From the NCBI GenBank assembly GCA_028280605.1, contig JANQLL010000179.1, positions 1 to 42,236 on the forward strand: a stretch of 42,236 nt of DNA, in the 5' to 3' direction. Both the position numbers and the translations under genes were made by a program. This document shows positions 34,931-42,236 of this stretch, one piece after another. A model generated the notes under the pieces. It had not been told where the DNA came from and did not search any database. It saw nothing but the letters and a program-made list of their open reading frames with translations. The stretch's first letter is position 1. The number at the start of each line of letters is the position of its first letter. Source of the DNA: Candidatus Gastranaerophilales bacterium (GTDB lineage: Bacteria > Cyanobacteriota > Vampirovibrionia > Gastranaerophilales > JANQFW01).

Positions 34931-35605
34931 ATGTATGATTTTGATATAAAATACATTATTGAATCTTTACCTTATATAGCAAAGGGAATAGAACTAACGA
35001 TCTTTATTTCGGTTATTAGTTCTATTTTGGCATTTACTATTGGTTTAACTATAGCTTTTTTAAGAAGAACTGATATAAAGCCTATGACTAAGCTTATGGG
35101 GCTTTTTGTTGAATTAACAAGAAATACCCCATTATTAATACAGCTTTATATTTATTATAAGGGTTTACCTAGTATTGGCTTGAATTTATCACCTATTGCA
35201 TGCGGTATAATTTCTTTAAGTATTTATACAGGGGTGTTTATATCAGAAGTTTTTAGAGCTGGCTTAAACTCTATTGCTCATGAACAATATCAAGCAGCTA
35301 GGGGACTGGGGCTTTCAGATTTTCAAACATTTAGATTGATTATATTTCCTCAGGCTCTCAGGATTATAATCCCGCCTTTGGGCAGTCAGTTTATAAATTT
35401 AATAAAAAATTCTTCTTTAGTAAGTTTTATAGCTGTTACTGATTTGTTTTATGTTATTTACAAAGGTGCTGTTGATGACTTTATGTTTTTTGAAATGTTT
35501 ATAACAGGTGCGCTTATTTATATGGCATTAACAGGTATTGTTGCATTATTGACAAACATTATAGAGCAAAAGCTTAAAATACCAGGAAAGGCAGGCTCTA
35601 TTTAA
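34931..35605 (+). CDS. Polar amino-acid ABC transporter permease 1
   Basis: A HisM/GlnP-type inner-membrane permease of 224 residues with about five spans. The N-terminal LPYIAKGIELTIFISV and the RNTPLLIQLYIYY segment are family hallmarks. The EAA loop EQYQAARGLGLSDFQTFRLIIFP (given in parts) contacts the ATPase. Its stop codon overlaps the next ATG by one base, so the two permeases are translationally coupled and likely form a heterodimer. Confidence 0.93.
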   Translation: MYDFDIKYIIESLPYIAKGIELTIFISVISSILAFTIGLTIAFLRRTDIKPMTKLMGLFVELTRNTPLLIQLYIYYKGLPSIGLNLSPIACGIISLSIYTGVFISEVFRAGLNSIAHEQYQAARGLGLSDFQTFRLIIFPQALRIIIPPLGSQFINLIKNSSLVSFIAVTDLFYVIYKGAVDDFMFFEMFITGALIYMALTGIVALLTNIIEQKLKIPGKAGSI

Positions 35606-36297
35606 TGCATTGGAATGATATATTTGAAAATTTTGATTTTTTAATGAGCGGATTAGTTGTAACGATTCAGCTTGCATTGTTGGCTATAATCGGAAGTTTA
35701 TTGTGTGGTATCGTTTTTGGGGTGCTAAGACATTCCAAAATACCTGTAATAAGTTTTTTAGCCGGTGCTTATATTGAATTCACGCGCAGTATCCCGTTAA
35801 TATTATTTATTGTTTTTATTCATTTCGGGTTTATGCCCTTAATATTAGGTGAAGCTTCATCGTTTTTTCAGTCGGCATGTGTTGCTTTGATTGTATTTAC
35901 CTCTGCTTATGTTGCGGAAATAGTTCGTGGCGGTTTAAACTCCATAGATAAAGGTCATATTGAAGCAGCAAAAAGCCTGGGCTTGAACTGGTTTGACAGA
36001 ATGATTTATGTCATATTGCCAATAGCTTTAACCAGAATGACCCCGGCTCTTGTTAGTCAATTTATATCTTTAATCAAGGATACGTCTTTGGCTTCTACCA
36101 TAGGGTTGATAGAATTTACCAGATCAGGTGAAATTATTTACGAAAGAACTTACCATGAGCTAGAAATACTTATATTTATTGCTTTAACTTATTTTGCAAT
36201 TTGCTATAGCTTGTCTTCTTTAAGCAAAAAATTAGAATCAAAGCCTTATATTAACAAAGACTCTGAAAATTTAAAGCAATTAAAAGAATTGGCTTAG
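35605..36297 (+). CDS. Polar amino-acid ABC transporter permease 2
   Basis: The second HisM/GlnP-type permease, 230 residues. FLMSGLVVTIQLALLAI opens the first span. FTRSIPLILFIVFIHF matches the RxxPLL family segment. HIEAAKSLGLNWFDRMIYVILP (given in parts) is the EAA loop. The final 30 residues are polar and Lys-rich. It is the last gene of the operon; convergent grx begins 20 nt beyond. No strong terminator is seen, only an A-run/T-run pairing near 36300-36335. Confidence 0.93.
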   Translation: MHWNDIFENFDFLMSGLVVTIQLALLAIIGSLLCGIVFGVLRHSKIPVISFLAGAYIEFTRSIPLILFIVFIHFGFMPLILGEASSFFQSACVALIVFTSAYVAEIVRGGLNSIDKGHIEAAKSLGLNWFDRMIYVILPIALTRMTPALVSQFISLIKDTSLASTIGLIEFTRSGEIIYERTYHELEILIFIALTYFAICYSLSSLSKKLESKPYINKDSENLKQLKELA

Positions 36298-36316
36298 TAA
36301 AAAAAGCTGATAACTA

Positions 36317-36553
36317 TTAACCGTAAGTTTTTTCTAAATACTCAACTATAGTATCAGATTCATACATAAAAACTTGCTTGTCAAGGTCTACCAAATATGG
36401 AACTTGATCTCTATCGCCTATTACTGTTAATATTTCTCTTTTTTTAGTGAATTTAGAGACGTTTCTGCATATATAATCCAGGTTAAGCTCTGATAACTTA
36501 GCTCTAACTTTTTTGCAGTATGGGCATGTTTCAAATTGATAAAGTTCTAACAT
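36317..36553 (-). CDS. Glutaredoxin-like thiol protein (CPYC)
   Basis: A small cytoplasmic thioredoxin-fold protein of 78 residues. The active site CPYC at 10-13 follows LYQFET, and QVPYLVD (about 50-56) is the cis-Pro loop. VGDRDQ-type sequence and YLEKTYG end match the glutaredoxin / GST N-terminal class. It starts at ATG with GGAG 6 nt upstream. It is monocistronic, between the ABC operon and the peptide transporter gene. It may use glutathione or another low-molecular thiol; this cannot be told here. Confidence 0.88.
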   Translation of the reverse strand: MLELYQFETCPYCKKVRAKLSELNLDYICRNVSKFTKKREILTVIGDRDQVPYLVDLDKQVFMYESDTIVEYLEKTYG

Positions 36554-36755
36554 TTTTTCTCCTCTTCTATATAAATCTAGGTTTCAGTTATTATCTTTTT
36601 CAACTTTATACTAAAATCATTTAATTTTCTATTAATTTACTTAACTTATTGATTGAATTAAGCAGGAAGTAGTCTATATCAGTATATTTAAATTATATTT
36701 GTTTCTTTTTTATTTTATATGTTTTTAAAATTTAAAAAACATAAAAGTAAAAATA

Positions 36756-38045
36756 TTATTCAAAAAGTTTTTTAAGTGGCTTATTTAAGAATAATAGTAT
36801 TACTCCAGGCACTAATGTTAATAATAACGGATACAAAAAGAATATCTTAGGATTAAGAGGATTATACATCCCGGCTAAGTATCCCCCCATAAGATTTGCA
36901 AAAAATATAGATGAAAACCACACACCCATCAAAAGTGATGCAAATTGAATAGGGGCTAATCTACTTACCATAGACAATCCTACAGGTGATATACAAAGCT
37001 CACCAATCGTATGGAATAAATAAACTCCTATCAACCATAAAGGACTGACTTTATTGGCGACATCACCGGCTTGTGACGCTATAAATACAAGTAAAAATCC
37101 TAATGCCACAAAAATTAAGCCTAATCCAAATTTAACGACGGTGGACGGCTCTTTTTTTCTATTTGCAAGGCTAATCCATATACTTGAAAATATTGGTGCT
37201 AATAACAGAATTAACAATGGATTTACAGACTGGAAATAACTAACGGGAAATTCCCAGTTTAAGAATGGTATAATCCTGTTAGTAACTTTATCGGCAAAAA
37301 GGGTTAAAGAGCTTCCTGCCTGCTCAAAAGATGCCCAGAAAAATATATTAAAAAACATAAGTGTAAAAATAAATGCAATACGTTGTTTTTCTTTTGTTGT
37401 AAGAGCTTGAGATTTATTTTCTTTAGATGGGTCTTTTTCTTTTTTTGCAGCAGCTTCTAATCCAATTTTATCTAAATATTTATGCTGGCCCCATAAATAA
37501 ACAGCAGTACCAATTAGCATACCTACTCCGGCAGCGATAAAACCATAATGAAAGCCAAACTTTTCACCCAAAGTTCCACAAACTAACGGAGCTAAGAATG
37601 CACCCAGATTTATGCCCATATAAAAGATCGTAAAGCCGGCATCTCTTTTATTGTCAGCATTTTCATAAAGTTTACCTACTATTGTAGATATATTAGGCTT
37701 AAAAAAGCCATTACCCAGTATTAAAAATCCAAGAGCTACATATAAAAATGGTACAGACGGTACCGCAAGGATAAATTCGCCCAGAGCCATTAATATAGCA
37801 CCTATTAATATACATTTTCTTGCACCTAGATATTTATCTGCAAGGTAACCACCCAAGAGGGGTGTTGCAAAAACAAGGCCCGTATAAATTCCGTATATGT
37901 GGCTGGCTTCTTTTGATGAAAACAATAAAACTTTATACATATAGAGAACGAGTAATGCCCTCATTCCATAATAACTAAATCTTTCCCACATCTCTATGGT
38001 GAATAAAAAATATAAACCCGGCGGGTGCTTACTTTCCATACTCAT
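36756..38045 (-). CDS. POT-family proton-dependent oligopeptide transporter
   Basis: An MFS inner-membrane symporter for di- and tripeptides. The 429-residue protein is slightly short for the family (450-500). Residues 18-27 carry the E-x-x-E-R-F-x-Y-Y-G proton-coupling motif. KPNISTIVGKLYE and FTIFYMGINLGAFLAPLVCG are the PTR2 signatures. A charged cytoplasmic loop lies near 205-220, between the two six-helix halves. CISPVGLSMVSRLAP is the typical helix-10 block. It is transcribed alone; a Dtp-type peptide transporter is the best match and the exact substrate is unknown. Confidence 0.92.
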   Translation of the reverse strand: MSMESKHPPGLYFLFTIEMWERFSYYGMRALLVLYMYKVLLFSSKEASHIYGIYTGLVFATPLLGGYLADKYLGARKCILIGAILMALGEFILAVPSVPFLYVALGFLILGNGFFKPNISTIVGKLYENADNKRDAGFTIFYMGINLGAFLAPLVCGTLGEKFGFHYGFIAAGVGMLIGTAVYLWGQHKYLDKIGLEAAAKKEKDPSKENKSQALTTKEKQRIAFIFTLMFFNIFFWASFEQAGSSLTLFADKVTNRIIPFLNWEFPVSYFQSVNPLLILLLAPIFSSIWISLANRKKEPSTVVKFGLGLIFVALGFLLVFIASQAGDVANKVSPLWLIGVYLFHTIGELCISPVGLSMVSRLAPIQFASLLMGVWFSSIFFANLMGGYLAGMYNPLNPKIFFLYPLLLTLVPGVILLFLNKPLKKLFE

Positions 38046-38093
38046 ACTATTAATCCCAATATACTAACTTATTCCTTACTAACTTATTTTAAA

Positions 38094-38127
38094 CATAAAA
38101 AAATGATGCGGTATAGACCGCACCATT
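38094..38127 (-). terminator. Terminator of the glmU-prs unit
   Basis: On the minus strand AATGGTGCGG and CCGCATCATT pair over 10 bp (one wobble) with a 6-nt loop. A T-run of about eight follows. It lies about 35 nt past the prs stop. Confidence 0.85.
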
Positions 38128-38159
38128 AAATTTATATAAAATTTTAAATTAATTATTAT

Positions 38160-39149
38160 TTAGCTAAATAAAGAACTTACTGATTCATCTTCGTGAATTC
38201 TTGTAATAGCATCACCAAGAAGCTGTGCAATTGATAATTGTGTTATTTTAATACAAGCTCCCGACCTTAAAGGTAATGTATTTGTTGTAATAACTTCTTT
38301 AATAGGGGAAGCTTCTAATCTTTCCATTGCAGGACCGCTTAATACAGGGTGAGCACAACAAGCATAGACTTCTTTAGCACCTTCTTTTATTAAAAGTTTT
38401 GAAGCTTCTGTTATTGTACCGGCTGTATCAATCATATCGTCAATCAAGAAACAAGTTTTTCCTCTAACATCACCGATTACGTTTTCTACTTCAGCAACAT
38501 TATGGGCTTTACGACGCTTATCAACAATCGCAATAGGACAATTAAGCTTTTTAGCAAAAATTCTGGTTCTTTCTACACCGCCTGCATCAGGGCTAACTGC
38601 CACAACATTATCGTTATCAAGACCTTTTTTCTTAATGTAATCAATTAAAACAGGTGTAGAGTATATATGATCAACCAAAATATTAAAATATCCTTGAATC
38701 TGGCCTGTATGCAAATCCATAGCAAGAACTCTACTTGCACCTGCAGTTGTTAACAGGTCAGCAACAAGCTTAGCAGAGATAGCTTCTCTGCCTGCTGTTT
38801 TTCTATCTTGCCTTGCATATGCATAATAAGGTATTACGGCTGTTATATCTTTAGCACTTGCCCTTTTAAAGGCATCTATCATAATTAGTAATTCCATTAA
38901 GTTTTTATTTACTGGATCACATATAGATTGAACAATAAAAACTTCATCACCTCTAATACTTTCTTGAATCTGAACATATATTTCGCCGTCACTAAAGTTT
39001 TTAACAATCATCGGACCAACTGTAGTGCCTAAATGTTCTGCGATTTCTTCTGCTAAAATACTATGAGACCTACCGGTAAATATTTTTATATCATGTGTTG
39101 ATTTGATTGTTTTTTCAGGTTCAAGAACTCTTTGTAATTCGATTACCAA
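38160..39149 (-). CDS. prs: Ribose-phosphate pyrophosphokinase (PRPP synthase)
   Basis: Makes PRPP from ribose-5-phosphate and ATP. At 329 residues it is about 15 longer than E. coli Prs because of an extra N-terminus (about 1-20). [39 protein letters not shown] (ATP-binding loop), [12 protein letters not shown] and the PRPP-binding loop [14 protein letters not shown] are all intact. [11 protein letters not shown] is the flexible catalytic Lys/Arg segment. It follows glmU by 33 nt, a pairing common in bacteria, and ends with a clear terminator. Confidence 0.96.
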   Translation of the reverse strand: MVIELQRVLEPEKTIKSTHDIKIFTGRSHSILAEEIAEHLGTTVGPMIVKNFSDGEIYVQIQESIRGDEVFIVQSICDPVNKNLMELLIMIDAFKRASAKDITAVIPYYAYARQDRKTAGREAISAKLVADLLTTAGASRVLAMDLHTGQIQGYFNILVDHIYSTPVLIDYIKKKGLDNDNVVAVSPDAGGVERTRIFAKKLNCPIAIVDKRRKAHNVAEVENVIGDVRGKTCFLIDDMIDTAGTITEASKLLIKEGAKEVYACCAHPVLSGPAMERLEASPIKEVITTNTLPLRSGACIKITQLSIAQLLGDAITRIHEDESVSSLFS

Positions 39150-39182
39150 TTTTTATGTCCTCCAAAATTAAAAGCTATATTC

Positions 39183-40619
39183 CTATTTCCCTTGACTATC
39201 GATTTTCATGCCATTATTTATTTTTTTTGTTACCCAATCCTCCAGAACTGCTTGCTTTCCTCTGGCAATAGCCAGTGCATTCCCCGGAACATCCTTGGTT
39301 ATAACTGATCCTGCTGCTACATTAGCCTTTGATGAAATTTTCACCGGTGCAACTAGTACAGAATTAGAACCAATTTTTACATCATCCTCTAAAATAGTTT
39401 TGTTTTTTTGTTTAGTAAGAGGATTATAATTTGCTGTAATGGTTCCTGCGCCTATATTTACATTTTTACCCAGTTCAGAATCTCCAATATAACTTAAGTG
39501 GGCAACATTTGTATTTTCATTTATTAAAGATTTTTTAACTTCTACAAAATTACCTATTCTTACATCATTAGTAACTTCAACGCCGCCCCTCAGATGAGCA
39601 AACGGTCCAACTGAAGAATTTTCGCCTATTATAGCATCAGCAATTTTTGACTGAATAAGCTTCACGTTATCTTGCGTTGTTACATTACCTTCAATGTATA
39701 AATTAGGACCTAAAACGCAATTTTCTCCGATTGTGTTTACACCGTCTATATAGCACCCCGGGTATACAACAGAATCCATTCCTATTTGAGTTTCCGGTGA
39801 TATCGATGTATTTTCCGGTGAAACTATTGTTATACCATCATTCATAAGTTGCTGAAGTTTTCTTTGATTAAGTATATAAGTAGCTTTTGCTAAATCAGCC
39901 CTGGAATTAATTCCAAACGCTTCATTTTCATCTTCCAGAATATGAGCATTAACATTAAGATCTTTTTTAACGCCCCATTCTACAATATCTGTAAGATAAT
40001 ATTCGCCTTGTTCGTTATCAGTAGTTAGATCAAAAAATACAGGTGATATTTGTTGCCAATTTAAGCAATATACACCTGTATTTATCTCATTTATTGATTT
40101 TTCTTTTTCGTTTGCGTCTTTTGCTTCAACGATTTTATTTATACTTCCTGACTGATTTCTTATAATTCTTCCGTAACTGCCTGGTGGTTCGATAATCGCT
40201 GATAGAACACTTATGTCTGACATTGATCGCTCGTGGCTTTCGATAAATCCGCTTAGGGTTTCGGTTGTAAGAAGCGGAGTATCACCACACAGAACAATTA
40301 CACTTCCTTTAAAATCCTTTAGGTTATCGTATGCTTTAAAAACTGCATCTCCCGTACCTAATTGGGGTTGTTGCAAAACACTGGTTATTGGACAAGAAAT
40401 GTCTTTATACTTGTTGTTTATATATTGAGTAACTTCATCAGCTTGGTGTCCAACTACCAAAAAAATCTCTTCAAGATTTTCAACTTTTAAAACACTATCT
40501 ATTACTCTCTCCAATAAAGTTTTAGAAAAAATATCTTGCAGCACTTTAGGCTTAGAAGATTTCATTCTTGTGCCTTTGCCAGCTGCAAGTATTACTGCTT
40601 TTACTTTATTAACTGCCAT
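39183..40619 (-). CDS. glmU: Bifunctional UDP-GlcNAc pyrophosphorylase / GlcN-1-P acetyltransferase
   Basis: Makes UDP-GlcNAc for peptidoglycan and LPS. At 478 residues it is full length. The uridylyltransferase domain (about 5-235) opens with ILAAGKGTRMKSSKPKV. QQPQLGTGDAVF and LCGDTPLLT are its UTP-binding loops. The left-handed beta-helix acetyltransferase domain (about 260-460) has hexapeptide repeats, catalytic His in AHLSYIGDSELG, and IGAGTITANYN. Final residues form a loose tail. The start ATG follows a poor ribosome site in an A-rich context. It precedes prs in one unit. The PurD-like gene lies 99 nt upstream and may be read through. Confidence 0.96.
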   Translation of the reverse strand: MAVNKVKAVILAAGKGTRMKSSKPKVLQDIFSKTLLERVIDSVLKVENLEEIFLVVGHQADEVTQYINNKYKDISCPITSVLQQPQLGTGDAVFKAYDNLKDFKGSVIVLCGDTPLLTTETLSGFIESHERSMSDISVLSAIIEPPGSYGRIIRNQSGSINKIVEAKDANEKEKSINEINTGVYCLNWQQISPVFFDLTTDNEQGEYYLTDIVEWGVKKDLNVNAHILEDENEAFGINSRADLAKATYILNQRKLQQLMNDGITIVSPENTSISPETQIGMDSVVYPGCYIDGVNTIGENCVLGPNLYIEGNVTTQDNVKLIQSKIADAIIGENSSVGPFAHLRGGVEVTNDVRIGNFVEVKKSLINENTNVAHLSYIGDSELGKNVNIGAGTITANYNPLTKQKNKTILEDDVKIGSNSVLVAPVKISSKANVAAGSVITKDVPGNALAIARGKQAVLEDWVTKKINNGMKIDSQGK

Positions 40620-40718
40620 ACTTTTTTTCCCGAACTTACAAGTCTAACTTCATTTCTATATTATCAAAGAATAAGAAAATAAAATATTGACATTAATTTA
40701 AATTAAGTTACGTTTTAT

Positions 40719-42005
40719 TTACATAAATAAATAGTCTTCTTTTACAAGATTCTTTACTATATCTCTTCTGTAACGTTTGTTTTTAAAATCTATTTCATTT
40801 ATAGCGTCATATACATTTGAGCAAGCTCTATGTAAGGTAGAAGCACTTGATGCAACTGCAATAACCTTAGTGCCGTTTACAACTGTCTCTGCGCAAATAT
40901 TTTTTTTGGTGTCAGATTGAAAGATACATAAATCGTCTTCATCTTCTTCAAAGTTATCAAGACCTAAAATTTCAGCACCTTTAGCAGGTTCGCTTATATA
41001 TCCGCCAGAGGTTAAAACAACAGCAACGCTATGATTATTGTAAATTTCAAAGGTTTCAAACTCGTCACCCAGTGCACCTATGGTAGTTGAGTACAAAATG
41101 CTATAAAGATCGGTTTCAAGCAGCGGTAATGATACCATTGCTTCCATATCGCTAATTGTAGAATTGACACCCATGACCTTTGGATTATCTTTTTCATCAA
41201 GTATCATTTCAATGCTTAAAATCCCGGAAAATACAAGATTCTCTGCTATCAATGCATCAATTAAAGGAAAAACTATTTTTTCCGCTATCTTCCCTTCAAG
41301 AGTTGCATCCATAAAAGGAATAGGCGCATAGGCTCCCATGCCGGATGTAAAAACTCCTGCATTGCCTTCTAAGGCTCTTTTGTATGCAAAACAAGGGGAT
41401 AAAGGTACTGCATTATAACCATCAGTTATAATTGGCAATGAGAACATTTTACCTTGCTCATATTTTTCTATAATAAGTGATTTACATAATGATTCAAAGC
41501 TTTTTTCAATTATAACTTTAGCTTGAGAAAAATTATCACATAAAAATACGCCTCTGCCTTCTGAGCGGGTATCATATTTGATTATCAACGGATATTTTGC
41601 ATCTTTTGCATATTCAACAGCTTGTGATGCTCTGCTAAAAATATGATATTCACAGGTTGGTATTTTATTTTTATGTAGAAATTTTTTAAGGAAGCTTTTG
41701 CTGCTTTCCAGTTTTGCGGCTTCTTTTGTCGGACCGAATATTTGAAGTCCTTTTTCAGTAAAATGATTTACTATGCCCCAAAATATAGCAATTTGAGAAG
41801 TTGCTATTGTTAAATCAATCTTATTTTCTTCTGCAAATTCAGCGATTCGTTCTATTTCATTATCTTTTATATCGACACATTGCGCATATTTAGCGATTCC
41901 AGGGTTACCCGGTGTGCAGTATATTTGTTCAACACCAGGATTTTGACTGAGTTTCCAGACAATTGCATTTTCTTTAAATCCAGAGCCTACTACCAGAATT
42001 TTCAT
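40719..42005 (-). CDS. PurD-like ATP-grasp protein with degenerate active site
   Basis: A 428-residue relative of phosphoribosylamine-glycine ligase, of normal PurD length. The fold is complete: MKILVVGSGFKENA (GREHA normally), FGPTKEAAKLESSKSFLKKF, Lys143 in LIIKYD, SGMGAY at 221-226, and the C-terminal YRRDI. Several catalytic blocks differ. Residues 67-70 read IATS where PurD has the GPE phosphate motif. The ATP loop near 143-153 is KYDTRSEGRG instead of KADGLAAGKG. The metal-binding EFNxRFGDPE is GVNSTISDME at 279-288, losing the first Glu. It starts at ATG with GAGGGG 5 nt upstream. Either a very divergent true PurD of this lineage or a paralogue with another amine/acid ligase role. No other pur gene is adjacent. 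Confidence 0.8.
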   Translation of the reverse strand: MKILVVGSGFKENAIVWKLSQNPGVEQIYCTPGNPGIAKYAQCVDIKDNEIERIAEFAEENKIDLTIATSQIAIFWGIVNHFTEKGLQIFGPTKEAAKLESSKSFLKKFLHKNKIPTCEYHIFSRASQAVEYAKDAKYPLIIKYDTRSEGRGVFLCDNFSQAKVIIEKSFESLCKSLIIEKYEQGKMFSLPIITDGYNAVPLSPCFAYKRALEGNAGVFTSGMGAYAPIPFMDATLEGKIAEKIVFPLIDALIAENLVFSGILSIEMILDEKDNPKVMGVNSTISDMEAMVSLPLLETDLYSILYSTTIGALGDEFETFEIYNNHSVAVVLTSGGYISEPAKGAEILGLDNFEEDEDDLCIFQSDTKKNICAETVVNGTKVIAVASSASTLHRACSNVYDAINEIDFKNKRYRRDIVKNLVKEDYLFM

Positions 42006-42157
42006 TTTATCCCCTCAAAATACTATACTCCATTTAATTTTGTCTCAGAGTAGATCATATTTAATTTTACAATAAAAAATAAGACTATAAAATACTTTAT
42101 TTTACGCAATATGCATTAATTAAGATTAATAAAATTGTATACTCCCACTAAAATACT

Positions 42158-42236
42158 TTTCAGATTATTAAATCGAGTTAAAGTTAATAAAATAAACTAT
42201 TCTCTGAAAAGAGTAATCTGAAATTTAATTGATGAG
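42158..42236 (+). promoter_or_regulatory. Promoter element flanked by a 10-bp inverted repeat (copy 2, runs to window end)
   Basis: TTTCAGATTA (42158-42167) and TAATCTGAAA (42214-42223) flank TTAATAAAATAA and a -10-like TATTCT (42198-42203), again exactly 10 nt before the second arm. TTAATTGATGAG closes the window. It matches the element at 14995-15080 and would drive a plus-strand gene just outside the window. It is divergent from the PurD-like gene. Confidence 0.6.

Noticed and set aside
36719..36742. AT-rich hairpin ATGTTTTT / AAAAACAT after the peptide transporter gene
   Set aside because: No G-C core and no T-run on the minus strand; too weak to call a terminator.

Overview
The window looks like a chromosomal segment of a low-GC (about one third GC by eye) bacterium with two membranes. 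It carries an outer-membrane porin with an N-terminal SLH domain, a filamentous-haemagglutinin-type exoprotein, a FlhB-type export protein and a YlqD-RimM-TrmD cluster. An SLH porin, a GHL10 glycoside hydrolase and YlqD together fit the Cyanobacteria / Melainabacteria (Vampirovibrionia, for example Gastranaerophilales) side of the tree. No photosynthesis gene is seen, so a non-photosynthetic gut-type Melainabacteria relative is my best guess. This is inference; no 16S rRNA gene or other marker is present to prove it.

Layout. 1-13.7 kb is accessory in character: the tail of an unknown gene, two terminator-like hairpins, a 3018-aa repeat-rich exoprotein, a decayed IS630-type transposase, a 91-aa orphan, and a 1077-aa SF1 helicase with a C-terminal nuclease-like domain. 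13.9-15.8 kb holds an orphan flhB and a FliA-like sigma factor. 15.8-16.7 kb is AT-rich and apparently non-coding, with several perfect hairpins. 16.7-20.3 kb is an ammonium-uptake operon on the minus strand (SLH porin, amtB, glnB). 20.7-23.4 kb holds a GHL10 hydrolase and an inositol-monophosphatase-family enzyme. 23.5-29.2 kb on the plus strand holds queD, a 90-aa orphan, an opine-dehydrogenase-like gene, gmk, coaBC, a NIF3-family gene and a 41-codon membrane peptide. 29.4-33.1 kb holds nth, an 82-aa orphan and ylqD-rimM-trmD-uppP. 33.4-36.3 kb is a complete polar amino-acid ABC transporter. 36.3-42.0 kb on the minus strand holds a glutaredoxin, a POT-family peptide transporter, prs, glmU and a divergent PurD-like ATP-grasp protein.

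The most interesting signal is the leader of the porin-amtB-glnB operon (about 20117-20338, minus strand). It contains, in order, a promoter-like pair, a Shine-Dalgarno-like GAGG, a 28-codon ORF with seven glutamine codons among nine, a segment complementary to the 5' side of the terminator loop, and an intrinsic terminator before the porin gene. This is the layout of a ribosome-mediated attenuator. Sensing of charged tRNA-Gln would be a sensible control for an ammonium-uptake operon.

Other points for a second look: an element of about 80 bp (perfect 10-bp inverted repeat around a -10 box) present upstream of the sigma-factor gene and again at the window end; two promoters upstream of the opine-dehydrogenase-like gene that share an unusual 14-position core; a PurD paralogue that has lost canonical ATP-grasp residues; and an NPIH instead of NPTH autocleavage site in FlhB.
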